This document shows positions 17,437 to 28,400 of a DNA stretch of 64,000 nt, one piece after another. Position numbers and translations under genes: made by a program. Source of the DNA: Candidatus Uabimicrobium amorphum (GTDB lineage: Bacteria > Planctomycetota > Uabimicrobiia > Uabimicrobiales > Uabimicrobiaceae). The DNA lies in assembly GCF_009002475.1 (NCBI RefSeq), contig NZ_AP019860.1, positions 124,001 to 188,000 on the forward strand. The letters run 5' to 3'. Within the stretch, counting starts at the first letter, position 1. Each line of letters begins with the position of its first letter. Under the pieces are notes generated by a model. It was not told the origin of the DNA and did not search any database. It saw only the letters and a list, made by a program, of their open reading frames with translations.

Positions 17437-18645
17437 CTATAGTTGTGACATCTGCATAATGGGCATAATAATAGCCAACACGATAAAGCCGACGATGGCT
17501 GATAAGCTAACTATCATAATAGGCTCCAGTAAAGATGTAACTTTTTGCGTAGTAATTTCAACTTCTTCGTCGTAAGCGCTGGCAATTTTGACGAGAACTT
17601 TGTCCAAGTTACCACTTTGTTCCCCTACTGAGATCATGTAACCTACGACCGAAGGAAAAACATCACTTTTGCGTATGGCAACGGAAATTCCATTACCATC
17701 AATGATATTTTTTTCCACTTCATCTAACGTTTCTTCCATTACTTTATTATCAACAACATTGCGCACAATACGCAGCGATTCTAGCGCTGGTAAGCCCGAT
17801 TGTAGCAGCGTCGAAAAAGTCACGGCAAATCGCGACACGGATTGCTTTTTGAACAGTATTCCGAAGATAGGTAGTGATAGACAAAAACGATCAAAAGCAC
17901 GCCGTCCTGACTGGCTGGAGATGAAAGATTTGAACGCGATTGCCAGAGCAATCACAATACCTAAGACTAACCACCACCAGTTGATAAAAAAGTCGGATAA
18001 AAATATCAATATTTTTGTTGGTACGGGTAACTCTGCACCTTGACTTTCGATTGCGCGGCGGATTTTGGGAACAACAAAGGTCACCAAGAAAATAACCACC
18101 ACAACCCCAATAAGTGACATCATCATGGGATAGGCAAGTGCTGCGGAAACTTTCCCTTTCATACGACTTTGCGCCTGAAGGTAGTTTGCCAATTGATTGA
18201 GTATTGTATCTAGATTTCCTGCCGCTTCCCCAGCGCGCACCATGTGAATATACAATTCAGGAAAAACATGTGCGTGTTGCGCTAAGGCATCAGCAAACGT
18301 AGTACCTGCCGTAATTTTTTCGCGAATATCGCGAAATACAATTTGTACGCTTTTATCTTCAATTTGGTCAATAAGTACGGAAATGGCTTCGCGCAATTTG
18401 ATGTCAGACTCAATCAATGTTGCTAATTGTCGCGTTATCATCGCCAGTTCCATCGGTTTTATTTTTTTTCCTGACCGGCCTTTACTACCAGACGCTGATT
18501 TTTTTTTGTTCATCACCTTCAAGTCCATAACATGGATGCGATCCATACGTAGTTTGTCTCTCGCATCTTTGGGACTATCAGCATCGATAAGACCTCTTTT
18601 AATTTGACCAGATTTTCCTAAAGCTTTGTACTCGTATATTGGCAT
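17437..18645 (-). CDS. gspF: Type II secretion inner-membrane platform protein GspF
   Basis: Inner-membrane platform protein (PilC/GspF family) that couples the secretion ATPase to pseudopilus assembly. 402 residues, the usual family length, with two T2SSF repeats: the first around LATLIESDIKLREAISVLI and AGEAAGNLDTILNQLANYL, the second around LLQSGLPALESLRIV and VGEQSGNLDKVL. Membrane helices sit near 170-195, 215-240 and 375-400. The N-terminal MPIYEYKALGKSGQ is the classical GspF opening. The start has GAGG upstream. It is followed by gspG at 11 nt, so the two are co-transcribed; the coiled-coil gene upstream ends 9 nt before it and probably belongs to the same transcript. Confidence 0.93.
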   Translation of the reverse strand: MPIYEYKALGKSGQIKRGLIDADSPKDARDKLRMDRIHVMDLKVMNKKKSASGSKGRSGKKIKPMELAMITRQLATLIESDIKLREAISVLIDQIEDKSVQIVFRDIREKITAGTTFADALAQHAHVFPELYIHMVRAGEAAGNLDTILNQLANYLQAQSRMKGKVSAALAYPMMMSLIGVVVVIFLVTFVVPKIRRAIESQGAELPVPTKILIFLSDFFINWWWLVLGIVIALAIAFKSFISSQSGRRAFDRFCLSLPIFGILFKKQSVSRFAVTFSTLLQSGLPALESLRIVRNVVDNKVMEETLDEVEKNIIDGNGISVAIRKSDVFPSVVGYMISVGEQSGNLDKVLVKIASAYDEEVEITTQKVTSLLEPIMIVSLSAIVGFIVLAIIMPIMQMSQL

Positions 18646-18654
18646 ACATATACC

Positions 18655-20424
18655 TCACTGTTTTGGTGGGCGTTGAAATACAATTGTTTTTGCTATTTTC
18701 GGTGTCATGGTGTTGGTAATAATGTAATCAAGACACTGGAAAATAAGCCAACGCAGTTGGATTTTTCGTATGGGTAAATTCAGATAATAGTATTCCCCTG
18801 CAAAAGTAATGGGGTCTTTTTCATTTTGCGAAACGGAAATTAAGAGCGGAATGGCGTGGTTACCAGTTTGCAGTAGCTTATGTATATGGCTACCCAAAGT
18901 TTCTAGCACCTTACTATCGGCAATGGCAATGTCGATAGTATGACAGTCCGCAGGATTTTGAACAATTTCAAAATCAAAGGGGAAAAATTTAGCACAAGAA
19001 GAAAGTTTGTCGCTTAGACGTTCATCTACAGAGCCAAAAATTCCCACCGAAAGTTTGTCGTTAAATTTTTTGTTGACAACCACCGGAAAACGTAGGCAAA
19101 ATCCTTTACCAATGATTTCCAATTCCGTGAGTGTATCACGAGAAACTTTTTGGTACTCGCGAAACAATTTTTTTATTGCTTTCTTTATTTTATCGGTCTT
19201 ATGCGTTTTCTTTACCACACCTTCAACCTGAAGAATATCCCAGTCGTCTTTTCGCGTTGCAGGTAAAATTTTCGATTTAAAGTGTACTTCGTTTGCTTTA
19301 TCTGCCAATACAATGCACATGTAGGTGAAAACAGTTAGAATTTGATTGGTATTTACACAATCTGCATGCAACAGTACCCGGGGGTGTTTATGCTCAATAC
19401 TCCATGCTATTTGTCTACGTTGCACTCTGTTATGATGAACCTTTAACACTTGATCAAAAAGATCACTAAATTCAAAGATAAGCCTGTCTTTGAATGGAGG
19501 TAAATCAAGAACACTAGACAATGCTTTATGAGTTGTTTTCAAGAAGTCATCGAGTTCTGAGCTGTAAACATCTCCTGAGAAAATCATGCGCTGTAGCACT
19601 TGCAAGTGATTCTCTACGTTAGATAGACGTTGACCACTAATCGAAAGTTTATTGTTTTTTGTATTTTTTTGCAATTGTTCTACGTATTGCTGGCCAAACT
19701 TATGGTAGCGCTTTAGGCTATCTACCAATTGCAAAACATGGTTTTCCATTTCGACAAGTTGCTCCAATCGAATTTCGCCTGTTTTCGTTCTGACAATGCC
19801 GGATAAGGCTTCGATTTTTTTACACTTAGTTGTGGCAGTGGTGAAGTTTAATAAACGCGTTTGGTTTTTTATTTGTTGAATGTGCGTGTCTAAATTTGCC
19901 AGAAGGCCGCGATTTGCTGATTGTTCTTGTAGAATAGAGAATTCATGAAGAAGTGTTTCTATTTTTTGTGGTATTTCACGCAGGAAATCTTGAAGAATGT
20001 CACTGTTAGAACGAATAATTTCCCACAGATTTTGTGTGTCTAAGTTGTTTTTTTGAGCAACATCATTGAGTTGTTGTTCTAACTTTTGACGGACGATTTT
20101 GTTATCTTTGCAATCCGTAGAGATTGTTTCGAGTTGTTGTTGTAGCTGTGCTTCATTGTGAATTTTTTCTTGGTATTTCTCTTGCAAATCTTCAAATGCT
20201 GCTTGTTGTTCCGCAAGTTTTTCCGATAGTTTTTCTAATTCTTTAATGCGCTGTGCTTCTTGCTGGGCAAGAAACAGGGCATTAATGGAAAAAAATAATA
20301 TAAAAATGGATAAAGCACAGCTAATGTAATGTAGTATAGTGTTGTGAAAGAGTAAATTGACAAACAAAGTACTAATTAATATAAACAATGCCAGAAAATA
20401 TATATTAGACGCTTTTTTATTCAT
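18655..20424 (-). CDS. Membrane coiled-coil protein resembling a degenerate histidine kinase
   Basis: 589 residues: two N-terminal hydrophobic helices (about 8-27 and 33-53), a long coiled coil (about 58-130), then a helical-bundle region (about 180-245) whose spacing resembles an HPt or dimerisation domain, a segment at 330-420 that resembles a HATPase fold (NTNQILTVFTYMCIVL where an N-box would be, followed by GKGFCLRFPVV), and a final alpha/beta segment (about 455-580) resembling a receiver domain (VGIFGSV, IDIAIADSKVLE). None of the canonical H, N, G1/G2 or phospho-acceptor residues is clearly present. If the fold reading is right, it is a pseudo-sensor kinase; that is inference. It lies 9 nt upstream of gspF, suggesting a link to secretion or pilus control. 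Confidence 0.55.
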   Translation of the reverse strand: MNKKASNIYFLALFILISTLFVNLLFHNTILHYISCALSIFILFFSINALFLAQQEAQRIKELEKLSEKLAEQQAAFEDLQEKYQEKIHNEAQLQQQLETISTDCKDNKIVRQKLEQQLNDVAQKNNLDTQNLWEIIRSNSDILQDFLREIPQKIETLLHEFSILQEQSANRGLLANLDTHIQQIKNQTRLLNFTTATTKCKKIEALSGIVRTKTGEIRLEQLVEMENHVLQLVDSLKRYHKFGQQYVEQLQKNTKNNKLSISGQRLSNVENHLQVLQRMIFSGDVYSSELDDFLKTTHKALSSVLDLPPFKDRLIFEFSDLFDQVLKVHHNRVQRRQIAWSIEHKHPRVLLHADCVNTNQILTVFTYMCIVLADKANEVHFKSKILPATRKDDWDILQVEGVVKKTHKTDKIKKAIKKLFREYQKVSRDTLTELEIIGKGFCLRFPVVVNKKFNDKLSVGIFGSVDERLSDKLSSCAKFFPFDFEIVQNPADCHTIDIAIADSKVLETLGSHIHKLLQTGNHAIPLLISVSQNEKDPITFAGEYYYLNLPIRKIQLRWLIFQCLDYIITNTMTPKIAKTIVFQRPPKQ

Positions 20425-20477
20425 GCTAAATTTTGTGGTAGTAATTTCATGTTATTTCATGTGTCGCTTACGGCACA

Positions 20478-22538
20478 CTACTCTGTCCCTGTACGTTTTG
20501 TTTCCATTTCCATAAATTCCAGGCATAACTCTTTGTATTTGCTTACCTCTTCACTTTCTTTGCTATCACTGTCTCCCATTGTGAGGAGATAGTCAAACTT
20601 TTCAAGAGCTTCGCTATAGCGATTTTCTCTAAAAAACAACATTGCCTCATCCATGGTCTTTTCGAAAGCTTCTTCCTTTTCTAATTCGTGCTGGGCATAA
20701 TTTCGATATTCCAAAGCTTTTTTGTGTGAATCCATACACTGCAATATTCTGTTAAAACACACGATGGCTTCATGCCATTGTTTTTGATTGTAAAACTTCA
20801 TTCCTTCTTGGTAGAAGAAACCAATGTCTTCTAGAGTATTTCCATCATACAGGCGTGCTCTGGCTTGTTCTAGGAATTGATGTGCTTCTTTATGATTCGG
20901 GTTCAAGGCCAAGGCTTTTTCGAAATTGAGTACCGCTTCGTCGTATTGCCAATTTTGATATTCTAGTAGTCCACGTTTGTAGGCTTCGTCGACGGCAATT
21001 CTCGTTGTTGCTTGTTTTTCGTACGACTTTTCTGCTAGGTCATGATAGTTTTGTGCATGGTCATGCTCTGGATTAATTTCCAAAACTTTTTTAAAGTAAT
21101 TTATCGCTGTTTGGTAGCGTCCCTTTTTCATCGAAATAAGGCCATTGGTGTATAGGCCGGTGATTTCTGCAATACGTAGTTTTTTCTGGGCACTATTGCG
21201 CAATTGCGCTGCTTCAATGTGGTCGCTATCATATTCGAGTGCTTGTTCAAGAAAATCAACCGCTTCAGAATAATTACCCTCTTCGTACGCTTTTTTACCT
21301 GTAGAAAAGGCAATATTGCATTGTTCTATTTCGCGTTGAATGATGACCTCGCCATCATCTAAAAGATCAGGTAATTCCCTTCTGATATCGAGAACAATAC
21401 CCTTTAAACGACTAGATTCAGGGTATTTTTTGACAATGCGTAATATTTTGACGAGATAGTCCAGGGCCCCTTTTTCGTCTTCTTCATCAAAAAGCACGAA
21501 CATTTCTTGTACTAAATCGCGAATATGTATTGCCGCTTCTTCTTCTTTTTGCATTTTGATGGATTCTTCGCGATTGGCAAACGCCTCTTCATAGTATGCA
21601 GTTTCTTTTCCGTATATCGAGAGCACTTTATTGAAAAAGTATATGGCATTTTCTAGTTTTCGGCGCTCAAACGCTTTACGTCCATGAGACATTAGTGAAT
21701 GAACACTTAGGTCCGTGGTAAAATCAATACGGTCTGTTGCGGCAATCACTTCATTGATCATTGTTTCTACATCAGGGTAACGATCTTCCGGTTTTTTTGA
21801 TAATGCTTTTAATATAATTTGTTCCAAATCTTCCGATATTTCACCATTTAGTTTGTTCGGTTTGGCAGGTTTTTGTCGCAAGTGCATACGGCAAATGGAC
21901 GACATTGTCGTACCGTTAAAGGGCGGAACTCCGGTGACCATTTCATAAAAAATAGCCCCGAGGGCATATTGGTCGGTGTGAATGGTGTATTCACCGGCCA
22001 ATTGCTCGGGGGCCATGTATTTGATTTTACCCAAACACAAGTTGGAAGGAGTTACTTTCGGAACGTTAATTTCTCTACAGGCACCTAACCCTAAGATTTT
22101 AATGGTTTCGGCTTTCCCGATGATAATATTTCCTGGATATAGTTTACGATGAAGTATTTTCTTTTTATGTGAGAATGCAATTGCACGCGCTACTTGTAAA
22201 AAGTATTCAACTGCTTGTGAAATTCCTAGATGACCTTGATCTTTTAGCAAGTTGGCTAACGAAACGCCATCGAAGTAGTCCATTACAAATCCCAATTGAT
22301 CATCGTGATAAATAGCAGAAAATATTTGAACAAAACTAGGTATGTCTAACTTTGCCCAAGCTTGAACCGCCAACAATAATCTATCGCGCACAACTTTCTT
22401 TTTTGCAAGTTGTGGATGTATGATTTTTATAGCACGCATAACTTCAAGGTGAATATCTGTAGCTTTATAAACTACTCCAGTAGTTGCCAACGCTATTTTT
22501 GATTCAATTTTACAGTTATTGAAAACCTGGCCTATCAT
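20478..22538 (-). CDS. TPR-containing Ser/Thr pseudokinase
   Basis: Residues 5-270 have a Hanks kinase fold, with RAIKIIH retaining the ATP Lys and with MAPEQL, DQYALGAIFYEM and a C-lobe RYPDVETM. The catalytic loop, however, reads LHRKLYPGN (HRD Asp replaced by Lys, about 129) and DFG is GLG, removing both essential Asp residues; the Gly loop is IALATTGVV. Phosphotransfer is therefore not expected. Residues 285-680 are tandem TPRs, four or more units with the GNYSEAVDFLEQALEYDSDH pattern, for protein binding. ATG 22538 is preferred to ATG 22547 because AAGGA is 9 nt upstream of the former and abuts the latter. It lies 12 nt after serS and is probably co-transcribed with it. Confidence 0.85.
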   Translation of the reverse strand: MIGQVFNNCKIESKIALATTGVVYKATDIHLEVMRAIKIIHPQLAKKKVVRDRLLLAVQAWAKLDIPSFVQIFSAIYHDDQLGFVMDYFDGVSLANLLKDQGHLGISQAVEYFLQVARAIAFSHKKKILHRKLYPGNIIIGKAETIKILGLGACREINVPKVTPSNLCLGKIKYMAPEQLAGEYTIHTDQYALGAIFYEMVTGVPPFNGTTMSSICRMHLRQKPAKPNKLNGEISEDLEQIILKALSKKPEDRYPDVETMINEVIAATDRIDFTTDLSVHSLMSHGRKAFERRKLENAIYFFNKVLSIYGKETAYYEEAFANREESIKMQKEEEAAIHIRDLVQEMFVLFDEEDEKGALDYLVKILRIVKKYPESSRLKGIVLDIRRELPDLLDDGEVIIQREIEQCNIAFSTGKKAYEEGNYSEAVDFLEQALEYDSDHIEAAQLRNSAQKKLRIAEITGLYTNGLISMKKGRYQTAINYFKKVLEINPEHDHAQNYHDLAEKSYEKQATTRIAVDEAYKRGLLEYQNWQYDEAVLNFEKALALNPNHKEAHQFLEQARARLYDGNTLEDIGFFYQEGMKFYNQKQWHEAIVCFNRILQCMDSHKKALEYRNYAQHELEKEEAFEKTMDEAMLFFRENRYSEALEKFDYLLTMGDSDSKESEEVSKYKELCLEFMEMETKRTGTE

Positions 22539-22550
22539 AGTGTGCATTCC

Positions 22551-23810
22551 TTAAATTTCTTTTTCCCCACCAAAGTAAGGTTGTAAAGCTTCTGGAATAG
22601 AAATATGACCATCTGCAGTTTGATATGTCTCCCAAAGAGCAGCCATCAATCGCGGAACTGCCAAACCAGAACCGTTGAGTAAATGGACAAATTGTGGCTT
22701 TCCACCTTGCTCTTTATAGCGTATATTCGCTCTTCTTGCTTGATAATCTGTACAATTACTGCAGCTAGAAACCTCTAACCACCGATCTACTCCAGGAGAC
22801 CAAACTTCTAAATCGTAGGTTTTTGTCGATGCAAAAGACATATCTTCGCTAGCAAGTAGTAGTATGCGATAGCGAAGGTTGAGTTTTTGTAGCACTGCTT
22901 CGGCATTTTTTAGCATCGTTTGTAGTGCTTCATCGGATTTATCTGCGGCGACAAAATTTACCAGCTCTACTTTTTTAAATTCATGTACGCGAAGTAATCC
23001 ACGTGTGTCTTTTCCTGCAGCCCCTGCCTCTCGACGAAAACAAGATGTTGCAGCGGTGACACGAATGGGTAAGTTCTTTGCCGGTAATACTTCTTCACGG
23101 TACAAGTTTACAAGAGCTGTTTCTGAAGTAGGTATTAGAAAAAGATCATCTGGCTGGGTGTTGTACATGTCGTGTTCCATTTTAGGTAGTTGCGCAGATC
23201 CCTCTACTGTACTGCGTAATACCAAATGTGGCGGCGAAACTTCTGTATAGCCGGCACTTGTTTGCACATCGAGCATAAAATTAATGAGAGCCCTCTCAAA
23301 TTTTGCTCCGGCACCCACCAAGACGTTGAAGCCGCTACCACTCATTCGTGCTCCACGCTCTGTTTCGAGAATGCCTAAATCTTTTCCTAAATCCCAGTGG
23401 GGCTTAGGCGTAAAACTAAATTGGGGTTCTTCTCCATGAACACTTACTATTTCGTTTTGCGATTCATCGCCCACGGGTACATCATCTTGCGGAATGTTGG
23501 GGATTTGCAAGAGAGAGGTTTTTATTTTATCATCTATTTCACTGATTTCGTTATCGTGGGTTTTTATATCCTTGGATACATCCTTCATTTGGGAAATAAT
23601 TTGCGAGAAGTCTTTGCCTTCTTTTTTCGCGGCAGTGATTTCTTGATTTTTTTGATTCTTTACTTCTTTTAAGTTTTGTACGGCAACGATTTTTTCGCGA
23701 CGTAATTCGTCAAGTTGCAACAGATCGTTTACTTTGTGATCGTGTTTTCGTTTTTTTAGCAACTCTGTGGCTTTATCCGGATTTTTACGGATAAACTTTA
23801 TATCTAACAT
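22551..23810 (-). CDS. serS: Seryl-tRNA synthetase
   Basis: Charges tRNA-Ser (and tRNA-Sec) with serine using ATP. At 419 residues it has the family layout: an N-terminal antiparallel coiled coil (about 1-110, rich in Lys/Glu), then the class II catalytic core with TSETALVNLYREE, motif 2 CFRREAGAAGKDTRGLLRVH and motif 3 NGSGLAVPRLMAALWETYQ. The start MLDIKFIRKNPD is the standard SerRS opening. A pseudokinase gene follows at 12 nt. No T-box leader is visible in the 262-nt region upstream. Confidence 0.97.
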   Translation of the reverse strand: MLDIKFIRKNPDKATELLKKRKHDHKVNDLLQLDELRREKIVAVQNLKEVKNQKNQEITAAKKEGKDFSQIISQMKDVSKDIKTHDNEISEIDDKIKTSLLQIPNIPQDDVPVGDESQNEIVSVHGEEPQFSFTPKPHWDLGKDLGILETERGARMSGSGFNVLVGAGAKFERALINFMLDVQTSAGYTEVSPPHLVLRSTVEGSAQLPKMEHDMYNTQPDDLFLIPTSETALVNLYREEVLPAKNLPIRVTAATSCFRREAGAAGKDTRGLLRVHEFKKVELVNFVAADKSDEALQTMLKNAEAVLQKLNLRYRILLLASEDMSFASTKTYDLEVWSPGVDRWLEVSSCSNCTDYQARRANIRYKEQGGKPQFVHLLNGSGLAVPRLMAALWETYQTADGHISIPEALQPYFGGEKEI

Positions 23811-24072
23811 GAAAAAATTTTCCTCAAATTTTTTTGCGGAGAAGAATCTAGTGCATTATTTACGACAAAATTACCAATTTACCTGGAACACTATAAGTTG
23901 TCTTATAGATAATTGGTAACAAGCCTAGTTTACCTTTTTTTTTGTAAAAAGCAACTGACATTTAATGATAGTTTGTTATTGATTTGTAACCTTGAATATA
24001 TAATAATAGCAGGAAATTGATAACTGTGCATAATCCGAAACATTTTATGATTAAAGAGGAAGTAAAACGTAT

Positions 24073-25413
24073 ATGAAGGCCGAATTGCTAATGGTTCAGG
24101 GGGAAAACCCAGAGCGAAAAATTATTATCCAACCAAATGGAAAAGTAGTTTTGGGACGTCATCATTTATGCGAAGTAATATTGAATGACGCGAATGTTTC
24201 GCGGCTTCACACTTTAGTTGTTTTTTCTCCAAAAGGAAGTAGTATTGTCGACTTGGGAAGCGCAACAGGCACATATTTAAACGACCGCAGAGTGCAAAAA
24301 TCTGCTCTCATTTTTGGTGACGAGATTCGCTTAGGAAAAAATGTTTTTAAATTTGTACGCCGCGATGAAGCAGAAAGCGATTCAAAAGAAGCCAAAGCAA
24401 ATACAACCGCAAAGCAACAACAACTGAAACACAACACTTTGAAAGAAGTTTTTATCGATGACAGTGAGAACCTTGCAAACGAAAAACACCCATGTCGCGG
24501 GTGTTCGAAAGAAATCACACGTGAAGATATCATCTTAGGCAAAGCGGTTTATTTTAAAAAACGCTATTATTGCGAAGATTGCTTACCTTTAGAGAAAAGT
24601 ATTCCGCCAATTGTTGCGCAGTACAAACTTTTAATGCCCTTGGGTGGAGGTTCTGTAAGTAACGTGTTTAAAGCACGGCATGTTTTTGTTGATACAGTTG
24701 TTGCCATTAAGTTGATGCGTACAAACCTTACGGGACAAAAAAATATTGTCGAACGTTTTTTCCGTGAAGCGAAGTTTGGTATTCGTTTTGATCACGAGAA
24801 CATTGTTCGCATATACGATGCTGGTAAAGCACAAAAATACTATTACTTGGTATTGGAATACTTCGACGGCAAAACGTTGTATGAGGTTGCAGGACAAAAG
24901 CCGTTCTCCATTTCGCAAACGATTCAAATAGCGAAGCAGTTGTGCAACGCTGTAGGTTACGCGCACTCGTGGGGAGTTGTTCACCGTGATATAAAACCTT
25001 CCAACGTCCTTATCAATCACACCGGTGAATTAAAACTCACCGATTTAGGCGCGGCAAAAGAATGGGAAAATCCAGAGTCAAGTGACTTAACTCAACGAGG
25101 GCAATTTATTGGAACTCTGCGCTACCAGCCTCCTGAACAAATAGCAAATGCAAGTAAGGTAGATCAACGTGCCGATATTTATGCGATAGGTTCTTGTCTC
25201 TACTATTGTTTGACTGGTCGACCACCTTTTGAAGGAAAAACTCTCGCTGAACTTCTTGACAAAGTTCTCGGGGGGAAATTTACTCCTATCAAGGAGTTGT
25301 GCCCGGGCATACCTGTGGCGCTCAATAAACTCATCATGCAGTGTTTGAAAAAAGATGCGAGGAAACGCCCGCAGACAATGGAAGAAGTGAACGTATATCT
25401 CAAAGACCTTTAA
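24073..25413 (+). CDS. FHA / zinc-ribbon / Ser-Thr kinase
   Basis: Residues 1-100 are a typical FHA domain (VVLGRHHLCEVILNDANVSR, then LGSATGTYLND), residues 139-172 a CxxC...CxxC zinc-binding segment (CRGC and CEDC), and 185-446 a Hanks kinase. The kinase has GGGSVSNVFKA, VAIKLM, HRDIKPSN (about 304), DLG as the DFG equivalent and QPPEQ at the activation segment, so the catalytic residues are intact. No transmembrane helix, hence a cytoplasmic kinase that may respond to phosphoprotein binding through FHA. Start ATG has GAGGAA upstream. It is the first gene of an apparent operon: a GlmS-like protein follows at 15 nt and waaP 16 nt further. That suggests kinase control of amino-sugar or LPS metabolism, which is inference. 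Confidence 0.88.
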   Translation: MKAELLMVQGENPERKIIIQPNGKVVLGRHHLCEVILNDANVSRLHTLVVFSPKGSSIVDLGSATGTYLNDRRVQKSALIFGDEIRLGKNVFKFVRRDEAESDSKEAKANTTAKQQQLKHNTLKEVFIDDSENLANEKHPCRGCSKEITREDIILGKAVYFKKRYYCEDCLPLEKSIPPIVAQYKLLMPLGGGSVSNVFKARHVFVDTVVAIKLMRTNLTGQKNIVERFFREAKFGIRFDHENIVRIYDAGKAQKYYYLVLEYFDGKTLYEVAGQKPFSISQTIQIAKQLCNAVGYAHSWGVVHRDIKPSNVLINHTGELKLTDLGAAKEWENPESSDLTQRGQFIGTLRYQPPEQIANASKVDQRADIYAIGSCLYYCLTGRPPFEGKTLAELLDKVLGGKFTPIKELCPGIPVALNKLIMQCLKKDARKRPQTMEEVNVYLKDL

Positions 25414-25428
25414 GGTGGAAATGATCTC

Positions 25429-28400
25429 GTGAGTATAGTGAAAAGATGGTTAAAAGTCGTCGTACGGTGTATAGTTGACTTGAATTGGAAAATAGCCATA
25501 ACAGTTTGGAAATACCAATCTATTGTTATTCGTTATTTGACGAGTAATGACGGTAAATCTGTTGTTTTAAGTTGTGGAATTGCGGGTGTTCTCTACCCCA
25601 AATATTTGCATCAGGCACCACCGCAACAGGATGTTTACGAACTATGGCAACAGGTAAAATCCTCACCGCAAGATGCAAAAAAACTTCTGGATGTTGTACG
25701 CAAATTAAAACATCCTGAGCAAATGTTTCTTTTTTGCAACAACACAGAAGAACGCCAGAAGTTTATGCAACTTGCAGAAGAAATTCGCGATTTTGTTTCG
25801 TTTCGCGTGCAAGAAGCCTTTCGCATTTCGTCACAGCAATCGGAAAAAGAAACTCAGGAAAACTTATGGCTTTTGGACAGCGCTTGGTGTATTGAACAAG
25901 AAAATTTGCAGGTAATTGATTACATTATCGATGTATTTCCTGAGGCGAAGACAAAATTAGAGGTCTTTACCGAAAGTTTAGCCATTGTGTCTGTATTGCG
26001 CGGCTTGGATAAAAAGTTAGAAACACGCGGACGCGATTCATGTGGACTGTCCATTATGTTTCGCATGGAAAAAGAACAATATCAAAAATTCTGTGGTTAT
26101 CTTCACGAGTCTTTTGATGATGATTTTCACAATAGGCAACTTAGCCCCGATTTAAAAAACTATGCTCTTGATGTACACACTGTGAATGATGATGTCGTGG
26201 TGACATTTACCTATAAAGTTGCCAAGGCAATCGGCCAACTGGGGGATAATGTCGCCCATTTACGCAACTATATTCAAGGCGATGAGATACTGCATGTGCT
26301 ACTTGGAAAAGTTGCACATGAGTTTTGTAGTGCGATTGTACATACACGTTGGGCATCGCAAGGAATTGTCTCTATTGAAAACTGCCATCCTGTTGACAAT
26401 CAAACATTGGGAAACAATCGTGGTTATATCTACGCAGTTTTAAATGGAGATATTGATAACTATGCTGATTTGCGCAGTATGTGTGAAAATGGTTCTCAAA
26501 AAATTAGCGACCAAATTACTACGGATGCGAAAATTATTCCTCTCATTATTGATAAATTTCTTGGCGAAGGACACAATTTGGAGGAAGCGTTTTGCCAAGC
26601 GGTGAATCTATTTAACGGCTCCTTTGCGATAGAGATGCACAGTAGTTTGGCTCCTGGAAAAATATATCTTGCGCAGCAAGGTAAAGGACAGGGGTTATAT
26701 GTAGGCTTATCGGATTATGGTTATCATATTGCTTCTGAAATATACGGTTTTGTTGAACAAACGGCCGACTATATTGCCATGGAACCCGGGCAAATTGTTG
26801 TGTTAGATCAGAATAGTGATGGCGGTTTAAAGGCTATAAAAACCTTCGATCGCAACGGTAAAGAAGTGCCACTGCAAACGCAAATTGCGCAAACACCGAT
26901 TACAACACGCGATGTTTTTCTCGATACGAGTAGATTTCAACATTTCTTACAAAAAGAAATTCACGAAGCCCCGCAAATTATCCAAAAAACGTTGAACGGC
27001 CGATTGATTAAAACGCAAAGCGGACACATTACGACAAACCTAGGGAACGAAATTCTTCCGCAAAAAATTCGTGATAAACTACGAGAAAAAAAATATCGTT
27101 ATGTATATTTTGTCGGAATGGGAACCGCCCACGCTGCGGGGGAAGCCATCGCGGCAACTTTTGCAAATATTCTGCACAATGAAAACAATGAGCTAATTTT
27201 TTCGAGTTTACTCGCCACCGAATTTATGGCGACGTATAGCAAAAAAGATAGACACAATACATTGGTAATTGGCATTTCTCAGTCGGGCGGTACTACAGAT
27301 ACAAATGCCGCTATTCGTAAGTTTTTAGAAGACAAGGCGGATGTTCTCGGAATTATTAATAAACGCGATTCTGATATGAGTTTTTTGGTCGATGGCGTTT
27401 TATACACCGGCGATGGACGTGATGTCGAAATTGCTGTGGCCTCTACAAAAGCATTTTATGCGCAAGTTATCGCTGGAACGTTGTATGCCTTAGAGATATC
27501 AAAAATTTTTGGTTTTGAAGATGAAGAACTACACGAGATTGCCGCAGAACTTTTAGAGATTCCTGGTAAACTGGAGACACTGTTTGCGCGCCGTGAACAA
27601 ATAGCGAAATCTGCGAACGAATTAGCACCAAAACATGTGTATTGGGACACTTTATCTACGGGAATTGGCAAACCTGTTGCTCGTGAGCTAAAAATAAAAT
27701 TGAGCGAATTGTGCTATATGAGTATTCCGTCTTTTACCGCGGCAAACAAAAAGCATATTAATCTTTCAGCAGAGGCGCTGATATTGTGTTTTTTAGGAGC
27801 CGTAGACTTTTCAGGTGCCTTACATCAAGGTTCTTTAGCGAAAGATTTACGTGGCGAAATCGCTATATTTTTGGCGCAGAGCAATGTTCCTGTTGTTATT
27901 ACCACTGAAAATGATATTACCTATGACGATGTGATCCCACCACAAAAACAACCATATCAGTTGTTAAAAGTAATACCTGAGATATCTCCAACATTTGCTG
28001 TTATCATGAATACCGCTGCTGGACATTTGTGGGCTTACTACGCTGCGGAGGCCTTAAATAAACGTTCGTTGTTTTTTGCTCAAATTCTCGATGACATCAA
28101 TCGTTTGGAATCTATGGTTGTCGATGAGGACAGTTTTCCGATACAAATCCTGCAAAACAAAGATTTTCAAAAGTGTTTACGCGAACACTATGAGAACTAC
28201 AAAAATTTTGTCGAAAATAATTGTTTTAATAATGGTTTACTTGCAAAAGACATTGCCGAACTAGAAAAGCTGTTTTTATTAGTTTTGCAGATTATACCAG
28301 TGACCGCGACGCCTTTTCTTTTTAATGAAAACTGGAGTAGTGAACAAATTTTGCAGGAATTCAAAAGTAAGTTGACCTATCTGCGAACGTGGTTATGCCG

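Noticed and set aside
23811..24072. T-box or riboswitch upstream of serS
   Set aside because: No conserved T-box sequence, specifier loop or antiterminator is visible; only AT-rich sequence and a TATAAT-like hexamer at 23999-24004 for the opposite gene, without a convincing -35.
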